A program made the translations under genes and the position numbers. Under the pieces are notes generated by a model that saw nothing but the letters and a program-made list of their open reading frames with translations, ran no database searches and was not told the DNA's origin. This document shows positions 18,932-27,912 of a stretch of 64,000 bases of DNA, one piece after another; the first letter of the stretch is position 1; each line of letters opens with the position of its first letter. The DNA is from Paludibacter sp. GTDB taxonomy: Bacteria > Bacteroidota > Bacteroidia > Bacteroidales > Paludibacteraceae. The DNA is taken from NCBI GenBank assembly GCA_028710895.1, contig JAQTTH010000022.1, positions 1 through 64,000 of the forward strand. The letters run 5' to 3'.

Positions 18932-19948
18932 TTAATGTAGTATTTTAAAAATCAGCTCTTTCATCAAATCCCCTTCGTCGGCACTTGGATTATCAATTCC
19001 TTTGTAACGGGCATCAGTTTCACGAATAAAAGAAATTATATTCATTGTTTTCCAGGCTCCAAATACCTGAGCTGCTTTTTGGAAATCTTTTACAAAATAA
19101 GGGTTTATCTTCAGCTCAGATGCAACTACACCCTGACTTTTATCAGGCAAATAATGATACATCATCAGGTTGCTGAAAAAATTAAAAAGTTGCGAAAGCA
19201 CCATTACCATTGGATTTGCTTTCTTATTCTCAGCAAAATATCGAATTATTCGGTTCGCTTTCAATACATCCCTGTTCACAAGTGCAGCTTGTAACTCAAA
19301 CACATTGAAGTCTTTACTGATACCAATATTTTTTTCAACCAACTCAGGAGTAATTCGAGGCTCGGTTGCTGGTTTTGTCAATATCAGTTTCTCCATTTCG
19401 TTTACCAATTTGCTCAAATCGGTGCCCAGATATTCACTCAACATAACTATGGCTTTTTCTTCAACAGCAACATTCTTATCTTTGGCGTATCTCGAGATCC
19501 ACTGACCAATTTCATAATCACGCAATTTCACCGACTCATAAACTACTCCAACTTTATTTACATCCTGAAACCATTTTTTTCGCTTGTCAGGAGTTCCGTA
19601 TTTATAACAAAATACTAGTATAGTGGACTTTAATGGATTCTGTAGGTAATAAGTCAGGTCGTCCCAGGCTTTAATGAGTTGAGCCTCTTTAACAATAAGA
19701 ACCTGATGTGAAGCCATCATTGGATAACGTTTGGCTGCATTTATAACTGTTGAGATATCAACATCTTTTCCATAAACAATGGTTTGATCAAATTCTTTCT
19801 CGCCATCGTCCAACACATTGTTTTGAATAAAATCGGAAATTAAGTCAATATAATAAGGCTCTTCACCCATCAAAAAATAGACAGGATTGTATGATTTTTT
19901 GCGAAGTTCCGTCAATATTTGCTCGTAAGAAGTTTCTTGTTTAGCCAC
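18932..19948 (-). CDS. holA: DNA polymerase III delta subunit
   Basis: The clamp-loader subunit is 338 residues long. The N-terminal domain has YFLMGEEPYYIDLISDFI and the core has QVLIVKEAQ and YLGTDLSKLVNEMEKL, all typical of HolA. The start is GTG at 19948 and gives MAKQET; the next Met is already inside the conserved MGEEPYY block, so GTG is accepted. It follows the AMP nucleosidase gene by about 20 nt on the same strand. Confidence 0.92.
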   Translation of the reverse strand: MAKQETSYEQILTELRKKSYNPVYFLMGEEPYYIDLISDFIQNNVLDDGEKEFDQTIVYGKDVDISTVINAAKRYPMMASHQVLIVKEAQLIKAWDDLTYYLQNPLKSTILVFCYKYGTPDKRKKWFQDVNKVGVVYESVKLRDYEIGQWISRYAKDKNVAVEEKAIVMLSEYLGTDLSKLVNEMEKLILTKPATEPRITPELVEKNIGISKDFNVFELQAALVNRDVLKANRIIRYFAENKKANPMVMVLSQLFNFFSNLMMYHYLPDKSQGVVASELKINPYFVKDFQKAAQVFGAWKTMNIISFIRETDARYKGIDNPSADEGDLMKELIFKILH

Positions 19949-19969
19949 TTTTCAGTTATAAGTTATTGA

Positions 19970-20743
19970 TTATTCAAAACGTAAATGCTTAATAGTCTTA
20001 CTATTATTCATTAATGAGCTTAGCGATTTCACTCCAATTTTAATATGTTCTTCCACAAAGTTTGCAGTGACTTTATGATCGCTTTCCGACGTTTTTATTC
20101 CATCTTCTTGCAAAGGCATGTCAGAAACGAGAAGCAAGGCTCCAATAGGAATACTATTAAAAAATCCGACAGAAAAAAGTGTAGCTGTCTCCATATCAAC
20201 TGCTTGAGCGTGTGTTCTCCTCAAATACTCTTTAAATTCCTCATCATGCTCCCATACGCGACGGTTTGTTGTGTAAACAGTTCCTGTCCAATAATCCTTT
20301 CCAAAATCACGAATGTTGGAGGATACTGCACGCTGAAGGCTAAAGGCCGGAAGTGCAGGTATTTCGGGTGGAAAATAATCATTTGAAGTACCCTCACCAC
20401 GTATGGCTGCACTCGGTAAAATGTAATCGCCCAAGTGGTTTTTATCTTTCAAACCACCACATTTACCCAAAAATAATACAGCCTTTGGATGAATAGCAGA
20501 CAATATATCCATAATAATTGCAGCATTGGGACTTCCCATGCCAAAATTGATGATAGTTATTCCATTTGCTGAAGCATTCGGCATATTTCCTTCGCGGCCA
20601 ACAACCGGTACACCATACCATTCTGCAAACAACTCCACATAATTATTGAAATTGGTTAGTAAAATATAATCTGTAAATTCATTCAACGGACGTTTTGTAT
20701 AGCGTGGTAGCCAGTTTTCGACGATTTCTTTTTTTGTTTTCAT
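19970..20743 (-). CDS. AMP nucleosidase, short Bacteroidota type
   Basis: The phosphorylase-fold protein splits AMP into adenine and ribose 5-phosphate. The sequence shows NWLPRYT, IINFGMGSPNAAIIMDIL, FLGKCGGL, RGEGTSNDYFPPE and the ribose-site AVDMETATLFSVG. It lacks the extra N-terminal domain of the proteobacterial enzyme, as is usual in this phylum. The ATG at 20743 (MKTKKEIVENW) is preferred to the ATG at 20782, because homologues begin at this point; the longer form would add 13 residues. Confidence 0.88.
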   Translation of the reverse strand: MKTKKEIVENWLPRYTKRPLNEFTDYILLTNFNNYVELFAEWYGVPVVGREGNMPNASANGITIINFGMGSPNAAIIMDILSAIHPKAVLFLGKCGGLKDKNHLGDYILPSAAIRGEGTSNDYFPPEIPALPAFSLQRAVSSNIRDFGKDYWTGTVYTTNRRVWEHDEEFKEYLRRTHAQAVDMETATLFSVGFFNSIPIGALLLVSDMPLQEDGIKTSESDHKVTANFVEEHIKIGVKSLSSLMNNSKTIKHLRFE

Positions 20744-20824
20744 ATGCTTCAATATTAAATATTGTTTTTGTAACTTCGCCATCAGTTTTATGAGTTGAAA
20801 AATCTCCTCTTAAAAAAGTGGAAA

Positions 20825-20832
20825 CAAAAATA
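20825..20832 (-). promoter_or_regulatory. Candidate -7 box for AMP nucleosidase-holA
   Basis: On the minus strand it reads TATTTTTG, an exact TAnnTTTG match, about 80 nt upstream of the chosen start. It almost abuts the divergent gene at 20840. Confidence 0.5.
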
Positions 20833-20839
20833 CTAAAAA

Positions 20840-21295
20840 ATGTTGCAACTGAACCTTCCTGAGTATAATTTTCGAATAAAAAAACAAGATAATAAATTAT
20901 TGATTTTCGACTCGCAACGAAAACGATATGTTTCACTCACTCCTGAAGAATGGGTTCGACAACATTTTGTTCGTTTTTTAATCGAAACCAAAGGATATCC
21001 TGCTGCTTTACTAGCTATTGAAAAACAATTGAATATGAATGGGATGAAAAAGCGCTGTGACGCTATTTTATACAATATAGATGGAAATCCTGTTCTCATT
21101 ATTGAACTTAAAGCTCCCAACGTACCCATTTCGCAAGCCACTTTTGATCAGGTGGCTGTTTATAATGCCAAACTACAAGTAAATTTCTTCATGATTAGCA
21201 ACGGAATTGAGCATTTTTGCTGCAAAGTGAACCCCGAAACTGCCCGATACGAATACTTCCCTGAAATTCCTAATTACAATCAATTATTCCTTTAG
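20840..21295 (+). CDS. HsdR N-terminal-like PD-(D/E)xK nuclease-fold protein
   Basis: The 151-residue stand-alone protein corresponds to the N-terminal nuclease domain of type I restriction R subunits (HSDR_N_2). The PD-(D/E)xK core is visible as D74 in KRCDAILY and E89-x-K91 in IIELKAP. There is no helicase domain and no HsdM or HsdS nearby, so it is not part of a restriction system here. It recurs beside holA in Bacteroidota, which suggests a housekeeping DNA role. Biological function is unknown. Confidence 0.85.
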   Translation: MLQLNLPEYNFRIKKQDNKLLIFDSQRKRYVSLTPEEWVRQHFVRFLIETKGYPAALLAIEKQLNMNGMKKRCDAILYNIDGNPVLIIELKAPNVPISQATFDQVAVYNAKLQVNFFMISNGIEHFCCKVNPETARYEYFPEIPNYNQLFL

Positions 21296-21540
21296 ATTCA
21301 CATAATTAACTTATATTCAGCAATATATATTATATTTTGAGTGAATATCCCCAACTAAACAATTTTCCGCATAGTAATAATCCTGAAATAAATAAGTGTA
21401 TTTTAAACGCTTATAAACCATGACATAATAATCTGTATATCAATATTATAAAATACATATTGAAATTAACTAAAAGTTAAACTTTAGGGGATAAATGAAT
21501 ATTTAACTCCAAAGATGCGAAAAACATGTTTTAAAACATA
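21296..21540. other. AT-rich intergenic stretch
   Basis: Nothing coding is seen between the nuclease-fold gene and the promoter at 21541. Together with the following leader the gap spans 386 nt. Confidence 0.45.
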
Positions 21541-21548
21541 TAATTTTG
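21541..21548 (+). promoter_or_regulatory. -7 box for the twin small secreted proteins
   Basis: TAATTTTG followed by GCATCG matches the consensus. The leader to the first ATG would be about 127 nt and includes an in-frame upstream extension that looks non-coding. Confidence 0.6.
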
Positions 21549-21681
21549 CATCGTCAATCAGAGACAATTTGATATGACAAATCTAATACAAAGCACACCC
21601 ACTAAAAATCACAGGGGAGGTCTTTGTATTTTTTGTTTTTTAGAGGTATTAAACAAAAAGGTTTATTTAAAATTTCAAGGT

Positions 21682-22050
21682 ATGAAAAAGATGTTAGTTT
21701 TAGTTTTGGTATTAGTTGCTGCGGCAGCTCATACATTTGCTCTTAATCCAAGTGATTACAAGGCGTTTTACAAGTTGAACAACAAAGCAGCTCAAACTGC
21801 ATTAATCGGATATATTGATGCAGACCAGGAACAAGCTGCCTTCTTACAGCATGTATTTAATGTTACTGAAAAGGAAATCAAAGCTGCCGTTAATACTGAA
21901 AACGAAGTTGCAGCAGAAAATGTAGTAAATTACAACTTACGTAACACCAAATGTATTCTAACAGAGGAACAATACAAAAAGTATATCGTATTTGTAAATG
22001 TCTATTTAAACGACGAGAACAAATTTGCGTTGCTCTCGGACAATAAATAA
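21682..22050 (+). CDS. Small secreted protein, tandem copy 1
   Basis: The 122-residue protein begins with a clean Sec signal (KKMLVLVLVLVAAAAHTFA). The mature part of about 100 residues is helical, with the blocks YKAFYKLNNKAAQ, YIDADQEQAAFLQHVF and NYNLRNTKCILTEEQYKKY. No family was recognised. The start at 21682 is chosen because the signal peptide begins there; the longer frame from 21574 is leader. A paralogue of identical length follows after 46 nt, so the pair are a tandem duplication in one operon. Confidence 0.82.
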   Translation: MKKMLVLVLVLVAAAAHTFALNPSDYKAFYKLNNKAAQTALIGYIDADQEQAAFLQHVFNVTEKEIKAAVNTENEVAAENVVNYNLRNTKCILTEEQYKKYIVFVNVYLNDENKFALLSDNK

Positions 22051-22096
22051 TTTAAGGTATAAAAAAAGATTGTGTATTTTTAAAAAAGAAAAAAGT

Positions 22097-22465
22097 ATGA
22101 AAAAGATATTAGTTATAGTTATGGTATTGGTTGCAGGAGCAACTTCTACATTTGCGGTAAACCCAGCTGAATACGATGTGTTTTACAAATTGAATAACCC
22201 TTCAACATTTACAGGTTTAATGAAATACCTGGATGCCGATGGCGAACAGGCTGAGTATTTAAAACTTGTATTTACAATGGCTGAAGATAAAATGAAAGCA
22301 GCATTGAAAGCAGATAATGAAGCCGATGCTGAAAAAGCAATGAACTTCAATCTGGGTAATGCGAAAAATATCCTTACAAGCTATCAATACAAAAAGTATC
22401 TGACAATCATTAATTTGACTGTAAACAACAGATACAACGAAGAAGTATTGTTGACTGAAAAATAA
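22097..22465 (+). CDS. Small secreted protein, tandem copy 2
   Basis: The 122-residue paralogue of the preceding gene shares the signal peptide style (KKILVIVMVLVAGATSTFA). It also shares the same order of blocks (FYKLNN, YLDADGEQAEYLKLVF, NFNLGNAKNILTSYQYKKYL). There is no cysteine in the mature part and no lipobox, so it should be soluble in the periplasm or exported. The function is unknown; helical content resembles small periplasmic chaperone or stress proteins only in a general way. It ends before a strong terminator. Confidence 0.82.
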   Translation: MKKILVIVMVLVAGATSTFAVNPAEYDVFYKLNNPSTFTGLMKYLDADGEQAEYLKLVFTMAEDKMKAALKADNEADAEKAMNFNLGNAKNILTSYQYKKYLTIINLTVNNRYNEEVLLTEK

Positions 22466-22486
22466 GCAGTTCTACTGCTCTAAATA

Positions 22487-22521
22487 ACGAGGGTGCGCCA
22501 TTATGACGCACCCTCGTTTTT
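22487..22521 (+). terminator. Terminator of the twin-protein operon
   Basis: ACGAGGGTGCG pairs perfectly with CGCACCCTCGT and is followed by TTTTT. Confidence 0.93.
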
Positions 22522-22524
22522 GCT

Positions 22525-23208
22525 TTAAATCTTCCGGTTGCCAACCATAGCAACAATTTTTTCATTTCTCAACTCTCTCAATGCGTCAGAAGCTATCCAG
22601 CAAGCCGATTTATATTCTTGTTTTAATATCCTTTCAGCACATTCAATAGCTTGTACTCTCAAAATTTCATTTCGTTTACCAATCTGCCTTAATGCCCAAT
22701 TTACAGCTTTTCTAACAAAATTTCTGTCATCCCAAGCTTCACGTTCAATAAGTTCAAAGAATGGGATGAACAATTCATTATCAGCTTTCTTATTATTTAT
22801 CACCAAAGCACACATCAAAACAAAAGCAGTTCGCTTCACAAACTCCTCTTTTGCAGTCGAATAGATTTCAATTTTCGATAGTACAAAGGGAGTTTTGCTA
22901 AATAATCCACAACATTGATCACACATATCCCAGGAATTAAAATCCCCTACCCAACTGTCGAACTGATTTTCAGTAACTTGCTTTGGATCGTCAATCATAG
23001 TTGCCAATAAACGCGCTTCATGAATTTCGGTTTTCCAAAGTTCCAATGCCAGTTCGTGATTTTTTCCTATCTTTTTAGCCAAAAGCCTCAATAGTGGAAT
23101 CTTAACACCGTAGGCTTTGCTATCATTTATTCCAAAGTGAGCCAATTTTTCAAAATGCTCAGGAGTTGATAATGACTTTATCTCTACAAGTACTTCATTT
23201 ACATTCAT
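22525..23208 (-). CDS. AlkD-like DNA alkylation repair protein
   Basis: The 227-residue HEAT-repeat protein belongs to the DNA alkylation repair family (PF08713). HFGINDSKAYGVKIPLLR, the WDMCDQCC segment, EFVKRTAFVLMCAL and NFVRKAVNWALRQIGKRN are typical. Characterised members are glycosylases for N3- and N7-alkylpurines. The start lies 1 nt after the stop of capA, so translation is probably coupled. Confidence 0.9.
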   Translation of the reverse strand: MNVNEVLVEIKSLSTPEHFEKLAHFGINDSKAYGVKIPLLRLLAKKIGKNHELALELWKTEIHEARLLATMIDDPKQVTENQFDSWVGDFNSWDMCDQCCGLFSKTPFVLSKIEIYSTAKEEFVKRTAFVLMCALVINNKKADNELFIPFFELIEREAWDDRNFVRKAVNWALRQIGKRNEILRVQAIECAERILKQEYKSACWIASDALRELRNEKIVAMVGNRKI

Positions 23209-23209
23209 A

Positions 23210-24322
23210 TCAGATCGCTTGATGTAACAATTTAATATTCTTAAGTTTTAGTCTTGTTTCCCTGTCGAAATAAGTCAGAGCAATACTATCAGTTCTATTT
23301 ATTGGAAATTTTGAGGGTCTATCAATAAAATCAGTTGTAGGAATTAAATGATATTGATAAATATCGTTCAAAATACCTTTATACACGTAAACAGGTAGAT
23401 ATGAAGTACGTAAAATAGTTTTTGATTTTGAACCAATCTCTACACATGCAACAATGCCCCCATTTGTATTCGGTTTACGTTGATTTGAAATGAAATTACC
23501 GACAGAATAAAATACCGGAACAGGAATACTATCTTTCGCATATAAGAACTCTGCGTCCTGCACTACATGAGGATGCGAACCAATAATTAAATTAATTCCA
23601 TGATTTACAAGAAATTGTGCCAATCTTTGCTGAGTTGTATCTTCACGTAATTCGTACTCATTTCCCCAGTGAATAGCCATAACTTTAAAATCAGCACCCA
23701 ACTTATCTGCTTGTTGAATACTATTTTTAATCTCTGTCGTGTCAATATAATTTACTATATTTGGACTGGTTGGTAAATACTTATTCGTACCATAAGTGCA
23801 ATTCAAAAAAGCAATCTTTAACCCTTTCGATTCAATAATCAACGGATAAAGACTATCTCGTTGAATATTATCTATATAGCTTCCGGCATGATAAAATCCA
23901 CGTTGCTCTATCTGGTTGATTGTTCGTTCCATTCCTGCCTTATTTCTGTCAAGCGTATGATTATTAGCTGTCAACAATAAATCGAAACCTGCATATTTCA
24001 ATCCGTCTAACAAGGCATCGGGAGATGAAAAACCCGGAAATCCACTATACGGTGCACCTGCAATAGGAACTTCCAGGTTAGCAGCAGCAATATCAGCAGA
24101 TTCGATGTATTTTTTTACAAGCTGAAAGCAGATGTCGTAGCTATATGTTTTAGTAATTGGATTGTATGCAGCATGGTATTGAGGAGAATGCCCCATAATA
24201 TCTCCGGCAAAAACAAGAGTGACAGTATCATTCTCTGGTAGAATGATGGAATATCTATCACTATTATGCAACAGGTTGCAAAACAGGAACAGAGAAGCAA
24301 ACAGTGAAAGATATTTTTTCAT
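23210..24322 (-). CDS. CapA-family metallophosphatase-like exported protein
   Basis: The 370-residue PGA_cap/CapA domain protein has an N-terminal signal segment (KKYLSLFASLFLFCNLL). Metal-site motifs are FAGDIMGH, ANLEVPI, TANNHTLDRN, AIHWGNEY and GSHPHVVQ. The family includes poly-gamma-glutamate synthesis proteins, but no capB or capC is present, so the substrate is open. The ATG at 24322 is preferred to that at 24340, as it begins the signal peptide directly. Confidence 0.88.
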   Translation of the reverse strand: MKKYLSLFASLFLFCNLLHNSDRYSIILPENDTVTLVFAGDIMGHSPQYHAAYNPITKTYSYDICFQLVKKYIESADIAAANLEVPIAGAPYSGFPGFSSPDALLDGLKYAGFDLLLTANNHTLDRNKAGMERTINQIEQRGFYHAGSYIDNIQRDSLYPLIIESKGLKIAFLNCTYGTNKYLPTSPNIVNYIDTTEIKNSIQQADKLGADFKVMAIHWGNEYELREDTTQQRLAQFLVNHGINLIIGSHPHVVQDAEFLYAKDSIPVPVFYSVGNFISNQRKPNTNGGIVACVEIGSKSKTILRTSYLPVYVYKGILNDIYQYHLIPTTDFIDRPSKFPINRTDSIALTYFDRETRLKLKNIKLLHQAI

Positions 24323-24467
24323 GTGAATATAACGTATCACTTAAAAATAACATATCTTATATTGCCAAAAACAGAAATCAGAATTTGAGACTTAATATTG
24401 ATTCTTAAGCCTCATTTTCTATGCATTTAGGTTCTTACTGGCTCGCTTGCATAATTGAAGTACAAAC

Positions 24468-25376
24468 CTACTCCAAAGCACCAATAATGTCGGTAATCGA
24501 TTTAAATCCATGACGATCCAAATAATCATTTATCCCATCAATAACTTTTATACTAACTGTAGGGTCTATAAAGTTGGCAGTTCCAATTTGAATACCCGAA
24601 GCACCTGCAAGGATAAATTCGATAGCATCAGCAGCGTTCATAATTCCACCCAATCCAATAACTGGAATCTTTACAGCTTGAGCCACTTGCCAAACCATCC
24701 TAAGTGCAATTGGTTTAACTGCCGGTCCAGAAAGTCCCCCCGTAATAGTCGAAAGAATTGGCCTTCTTTTCTCTGAATCAATTGCCATGCCGAGTAAAGT
24801 GTTTATGAGCGAAACTGAATCGGCTCCTTCAGCCTCAACAGCCCTTGCAATCTCCGAAATATCAGTAACATTAGGCGAAAGCTTTACCATTAGGTCATTT
24901 TTATATGCTCTTCGCACGCGCTTAACTACCTCAGCAGCAGATATACAGCTAGTTCCAAAAGCCATTCCACCTTCTTTTACATTCGGACATGATATATTTA
25001 ATTCAATTCCGGGTATTCTATCCAGATCATTTAACTTCTCAGCCGTTATTATATAGTCTTCTATGGTAGATCCCGACACATTCACAATTATATTTGTATC
25101 GACATCCTTCACAGTTGGATAAATGTTCTCTATAAAGTAGTCAACACCTTTATTTTGCAGTCCTACAGCATTTAGCATGCCAGAAGGTGTCTCAGCCATA
25201 CGTGGATATGGATTACCCTGACGGTCGCGAAGCGTAGTTCCCTTTACAATTATACCACCAATTCGCGATATATCCATAAAGTCCGAATACTCTGTACCAT
25301 AACCGAATGTCCCCGATGCAGTAAGAACGGGATTTTTCAGTTGTAATTTGCCTATATTGATATTTAAATTTGCCAT
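24468..25376 (-). CDS. pyrD: Dihydroorotate dehydrogenase B, catalytic subunit
   Basis: This class 1B enzyme (302 residues) oxidises dihydroorotate to orotate in pyrimidine synthesis. The FMN-site and substrate motifs [20 protein letters not shown] and [11 protein letters not shown], the last with the catalytic cysteine, are seen together with the C-terminal GLGGI and [12 protein letters not shown]. It works with the PyrK subunit encoded immediately upstream; the two genes overlap by 13 nt. Confidence 0.96.
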   Translation of the reverse strand: MANLNINIGKLQLKNPVLTASGTFGYGTEYSDFMDISRIGGIIVKGTTLRDRQGNPYPRMAETPSGMLNAVGLQNKGVDYFIENIYPTVKDVDTNIIVNVSGSTIEDYIITAEKLNDLDRIPGIELNISCPNVKEGGMAFGTSCISAAEVVKRVRRAYKNDLMVKLSPNVTDISEIARAVEAEGADSVSLINTLLGMAIDSEKRRPILSTITGGLSGPAVKPIALRMVWQVAQAVKIPVIGLGGIMNAADAIEFILAGASGIQIGTANFIDPTVSIKVIDGINDYLDRHGFKSITDIIGALE

Positions 25377-26140
25377 TTCAACTTTGTAATATTAAAAACC
25401 GGACCTTCAGTACATACACACAAATGACCTTCTGTTGTGTCGGTCACACAGCACAAACACGAACCAATACCACATGCCATTGTATTCTCTAATGAAACCT
25501 CGCAATTAGTACCTGTTTTAGTCGCATAGGACGCTACAGCCTTCATCATGGGAGTTGGCCCACAAGTATAAATTAAATCGAAATTTGAACCGTTTAAAAG
25601 CGAATGCTGGGTAACAAAGCCACGTTCACCATGTGAACCATCCTCGGTAGTTGTGTATACATCTCCGAATCGTTCAAATTCACAAAGCTGCAATAAATTG
25701 TCTTTAGATCGTCCCCCAAGTAGAAAACTACAGGAATAACCTCTTTCTTTAAGGTATGAGCCCATAAAAAGCAATGGGGCAATACCAACTCCACCGCCAA
25801 CTAATAATAGCTTAGCAGCCTTATTTTCGGGTAAACTAAAGCTATTTCCAAGCGGTATCAACAAATTTAGAACTTCACCTTCTTTCAGTTCACACATTTT
25901 TCGTGTTCCGTCACCAACAATTTGAATAAGCAACCATAACTCATTCTTTTCATAATCAACATAATTAATTGAAATTGGACGACGTAAAAAGGTTGAAGGT
26001 GAATTATCGACACGCACCTCCACAAATTGTCCGGGTAGCATTTCGGGAAGTTTTTCGGGAGAAGTAAGAATGAGAAGTGAATACTGATTGTTTAGTGTTT
26101 CATTTTTCTTGACAATCAAATCGAGCATGAATTTCTTCAT
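25364..26140 (-). CDS. pyrK: Dihydroorotate dehydrogenase B, electron-transfer subunit
   Basis: The 258-residue subunit passes electrons from PyrD to NAD. It has an FAD-binding barrel (LRRPISI), an NAD domain ([15 protein letters not shown]) and a C-terminal [2Fe-2S] site ([11 protein letters not shown] with a later Cys in LCVC). The ATG at 26140 is used; one codon upstream is a TTG. An inverted repeat over the predicted promoter suggests specific control. Confidence 0.95.
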   Translation of the reverse strand: MKKFMLDLIVKKNETLNNQYSLLILTSPEKLPEMLPGQFVEVRVDNSPSTFLRRPISINYVDYEKNELWLLIQIVGDGTRKMCELKEGEVLNLLIPLGNSFSLPENKAAKLLLVGGGVGIAPLLFMGSYLKERGYSCSFLLGGRSKDNLLQLCEFERFGDVYTTTEDGSHGERGFVTQHSLLNGSNFDLIYTCGPTPMMKAVASYATKTGTNCEVSLENTMACGIGSCLCCVTDTTEGHLCVCTEGPVFNITKLKWQI

Positions 26141-26203
26141 CAATTATAGTATGTTATGTACCAATAAGTTATATCAAATGATACTGGTAAGCAAAAAAGA
26201 AAA

Positions 26204-26226
26204 TTTCGTAATGCAAAATTACGAAA
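26204..26226 (-). promoter_or_regulatory. pyrKD promoter with overlapping palindrome
   Basis: The -7 box (TAATTTTG on the minus strand, 26214-26221) lies inside TTTCGTAAT-GCAAA-ATTACGAAA, a perfect inverted repeat with 9-bp arms. Its position over the -7 box and start site fits a repressor operator. The leader would be about 67 nt. Confidence 0.5.
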
Positions 26227-26395
26227 ATATCTCCAATCGGGCAAGGTTGAAATGTTTAATAATTAACGGCTAACAGTGTTCTGGCAAGATTTATCAATAC
26301 TACAAAGTGAGTAAACTAAGTTTGCAAATATGTAATGCCGTTTTCAAGTCATCGAACAGCATTAAAACAATTATTTCTCATAGTATCAGAATAAT

Positions 26396-26884
26396 TTATT
26401 TTGATTCAAATTCCTGAAAAGTATTATCGGTATAATAAACGATAATCTTACGTACAGATTTTGAAGTAGCCTCAATTGGAACTTGAAAGGCCGGTTGAAT
26501 TATTTCCTGCTGTACTTGAATAGGGTTTTCCTGAGCTTGGGGAATTCTTTGCTGGATGGGTGAAAAAGCTGAATCTTTTTTTTCAGTGCTTATTTGTTCT
26601 GAAATTGTTGATTTAGAGGCATTTTCATCAACAGAATCGAATAAAGTAGGTGCCTGAGATTGCTTTTCTGATCGATACATCGATCCAATGCCCAAAATAA
26701 GCCAATCTGAGCTCACAGTTCGGAAGCGATTCAGGATTTTTTTGTGTACATCTAAACTCGGATTATTTCTTCCATTCAGAATGTGGGAGAGAGTAGAACC
26801 CTGTATACCAATTTCTGCAGCAAACTGAGCAGAATTCAATTCTTCAGTCTGCATAATCTTTTTAATTCTGTCTAATTCGTCCAT
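26396..26884 (-). CDS. XRE-family transcriptional regulator
   Basis: The 162-residue protein has an N-terminal HTH_3 domain at about residues 5-62 (LNSAQFAAEIGIQGSTLSHILNGRNNPS, helices 2 and 3). A Gln/Pro/Ser-rich linker follows, then a conserved C-terminal tail, RKIIVYYTDNTFQEFESK. It is a likely phage-repressor-type DNA-binding protein acting as a dimer. Palindromes TTTGTAAT-n-ATTACAAA lie over its own promoter, implying autoregulation. The other targets are unknown. Confidence 0.85.
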   Translation of the reverse strand: MDELDRIKKIMQTEELNSAQFAAEIGIQGSTLSHILNGRNNPSLDVHKKILNRFRTVSSDWLILGIGSMYRSEKQSQAPTLFDSVDENASKSTISEQISTEKKDSAFSPIQQRIPQAQENPIQVQQEIIQPAFQVPIEATSKSVRKIIVYYTDNTFQEFESK

Positions 26885-26912
26885 AATACACTATATTTTT
26901 GTAAATTGTGGA

Positions 26913-26987
26913 TTTGTAATCACATTACAAAGATATGTGAATTGTTTTACATATGCAAATCGTTTAGATTTGTAATAAATTACATTT
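26913..26987 (-). promoter_or_regulatory. XRE gene promoter with two palindromic operator candidates
   Basis: The -7 box is TATCTTTG on the minus strand (26928-26935). TTTGTAAT-CAC-ATTACAAA (26913-26931) is a perfect palindrome covering the box and start site. A second copy, TTTGTAAT-AA-ATTACATTT (26969-26987), lies 56 bp upstream. Confidence 0.55.
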
Positions 26988-27500
26988 ATACATATACAAA
27001 TGTGAACACACAAATGTAAACATCAATTATCTGGAAAACATACTGTAACTCCATTGTATAAAGCTTTTAAAGATAATATTTAAAGTATATTATTAAATAA
27101 ATGATTACTTTATATAATCTGACATATATATCTTGATTATTAGATACTTATATGCTATATATTTACACATTGTACAAAATGAGGGCTTATTATCAATAAT
27201 GTGAACAATTAATTAAATAAAAAAGTACGAAAAGTAATTTATTTTACTGATATACAATACATTAAGCATATACATGTTAGATGCTTTTATAAATTCACAA
27301 TAGTGATTTACGACTATACACTATGAGTATTTTTGTAAACTATATTAATGTACTTCTGTAATATTATGATTTTAAATGTGGAAATATGTTTGTAAATCCT
27401 GTATGTATTTTTGTGAATATATCGAAATATTACATTTGTAAATCATACATTTTGTAAAGAATGTATATGTTACTGAACTTAATTATTAGATTATCTTCTT
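26988..27500. other. Gene-free AT-rich region with repeated TTTGTAAA words
   Basis: No credible gene is present. TTTGTAAA occurs in the same orientation at 27332, 27389, 27435 and 27451, with another at 26898 near the XRE promoter. The word is the half-site of the XRE palindromes. The region may be regulatory or the residue of a lost gene. Confidence 0.4.
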
Positions 27501-27506
27501 TTATGA

Positions 27507-27817
27507 AAAATATCCATTTCAAACTCAATCTCCCATTTGGATGAATTAAAAAAGGATGGCACTGCAAAAGATATTCCCGTTGCTATATCTTTGATGAATT
27601 TAATAATAGAGAGGAATTGATTGAATGAACAGAAAAAATAAGCTATGAATTTGTGTGGAAATACTTGAAATAAGCTTTAAAGGCAGTAAAACGAGATGAA
27701 AAGCTAGATTATAGATTGATTTACATGCATTTTAAACACGTAAATTGCTTATATACATCGTATTACAATCAAAATAAGCTTTTGAGAATTGGATATTTAT
27801 TTTTGTATGGAAAGTAG
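27507..27817 (+). pseudogene. Possible decayed coding remnant
   Basis: Two short open stretches in different frames have protein-like composition. One runs 27507-27620 (ends DIPVAISLMNLIIERN then stop). The other runs 27629-27817, broken by one stop (pieces ISYEFVWKYLK and LDYRLIYMHF). No start, family or ribosome site is clear. Chance open frames in AT-rich DNA are a real alternative. Confidence 0.2.
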
Positions 27818-27842
27818 TACGTGAATTTATAATTCTGACGCA

Positions 27843-27886
27843 AAAAAAAAAAGAGTCCGAAAAATTAATTTCGAACTCTTTTTCTT
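27843..27886 (-). terminator. Terminator of the zinc-ribbon/Nif3 operon
   Basis: AAGAGTCCGAAA pairs with TTTCGAACTCTT with one mismatch; the minus strand then has a long T-run. It may also stop transcription from the plus strand. Confidence 0.82.
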
Positions 27887-27912
27887 AATCTGTATATTTC
27901 TCAATGCCTGGC

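Noticed and set aside
20679-21141. Two minus-strand frames overlapping the HsdR-like gene
   Set aside because: They are antisense shadows. The plus-strand protein has a coherent nuclease core.
20840-21295. Type I restriction-modification system
   Set aside because: There is no helicase part, HsdM or HsdS in the window; the protein is a single domain.
23210-24322. Capsule (poly-gamma-glutamate) operon
   Set aside because: Only a CapA-like protein is present. capB and capC homologues are missing.
27332-27458. Repeated TTTGTAAA words as a CRISPR-like array
   Set aside because: The repeats are only 8 nt, unevenly spaced, and no cas gene is present.
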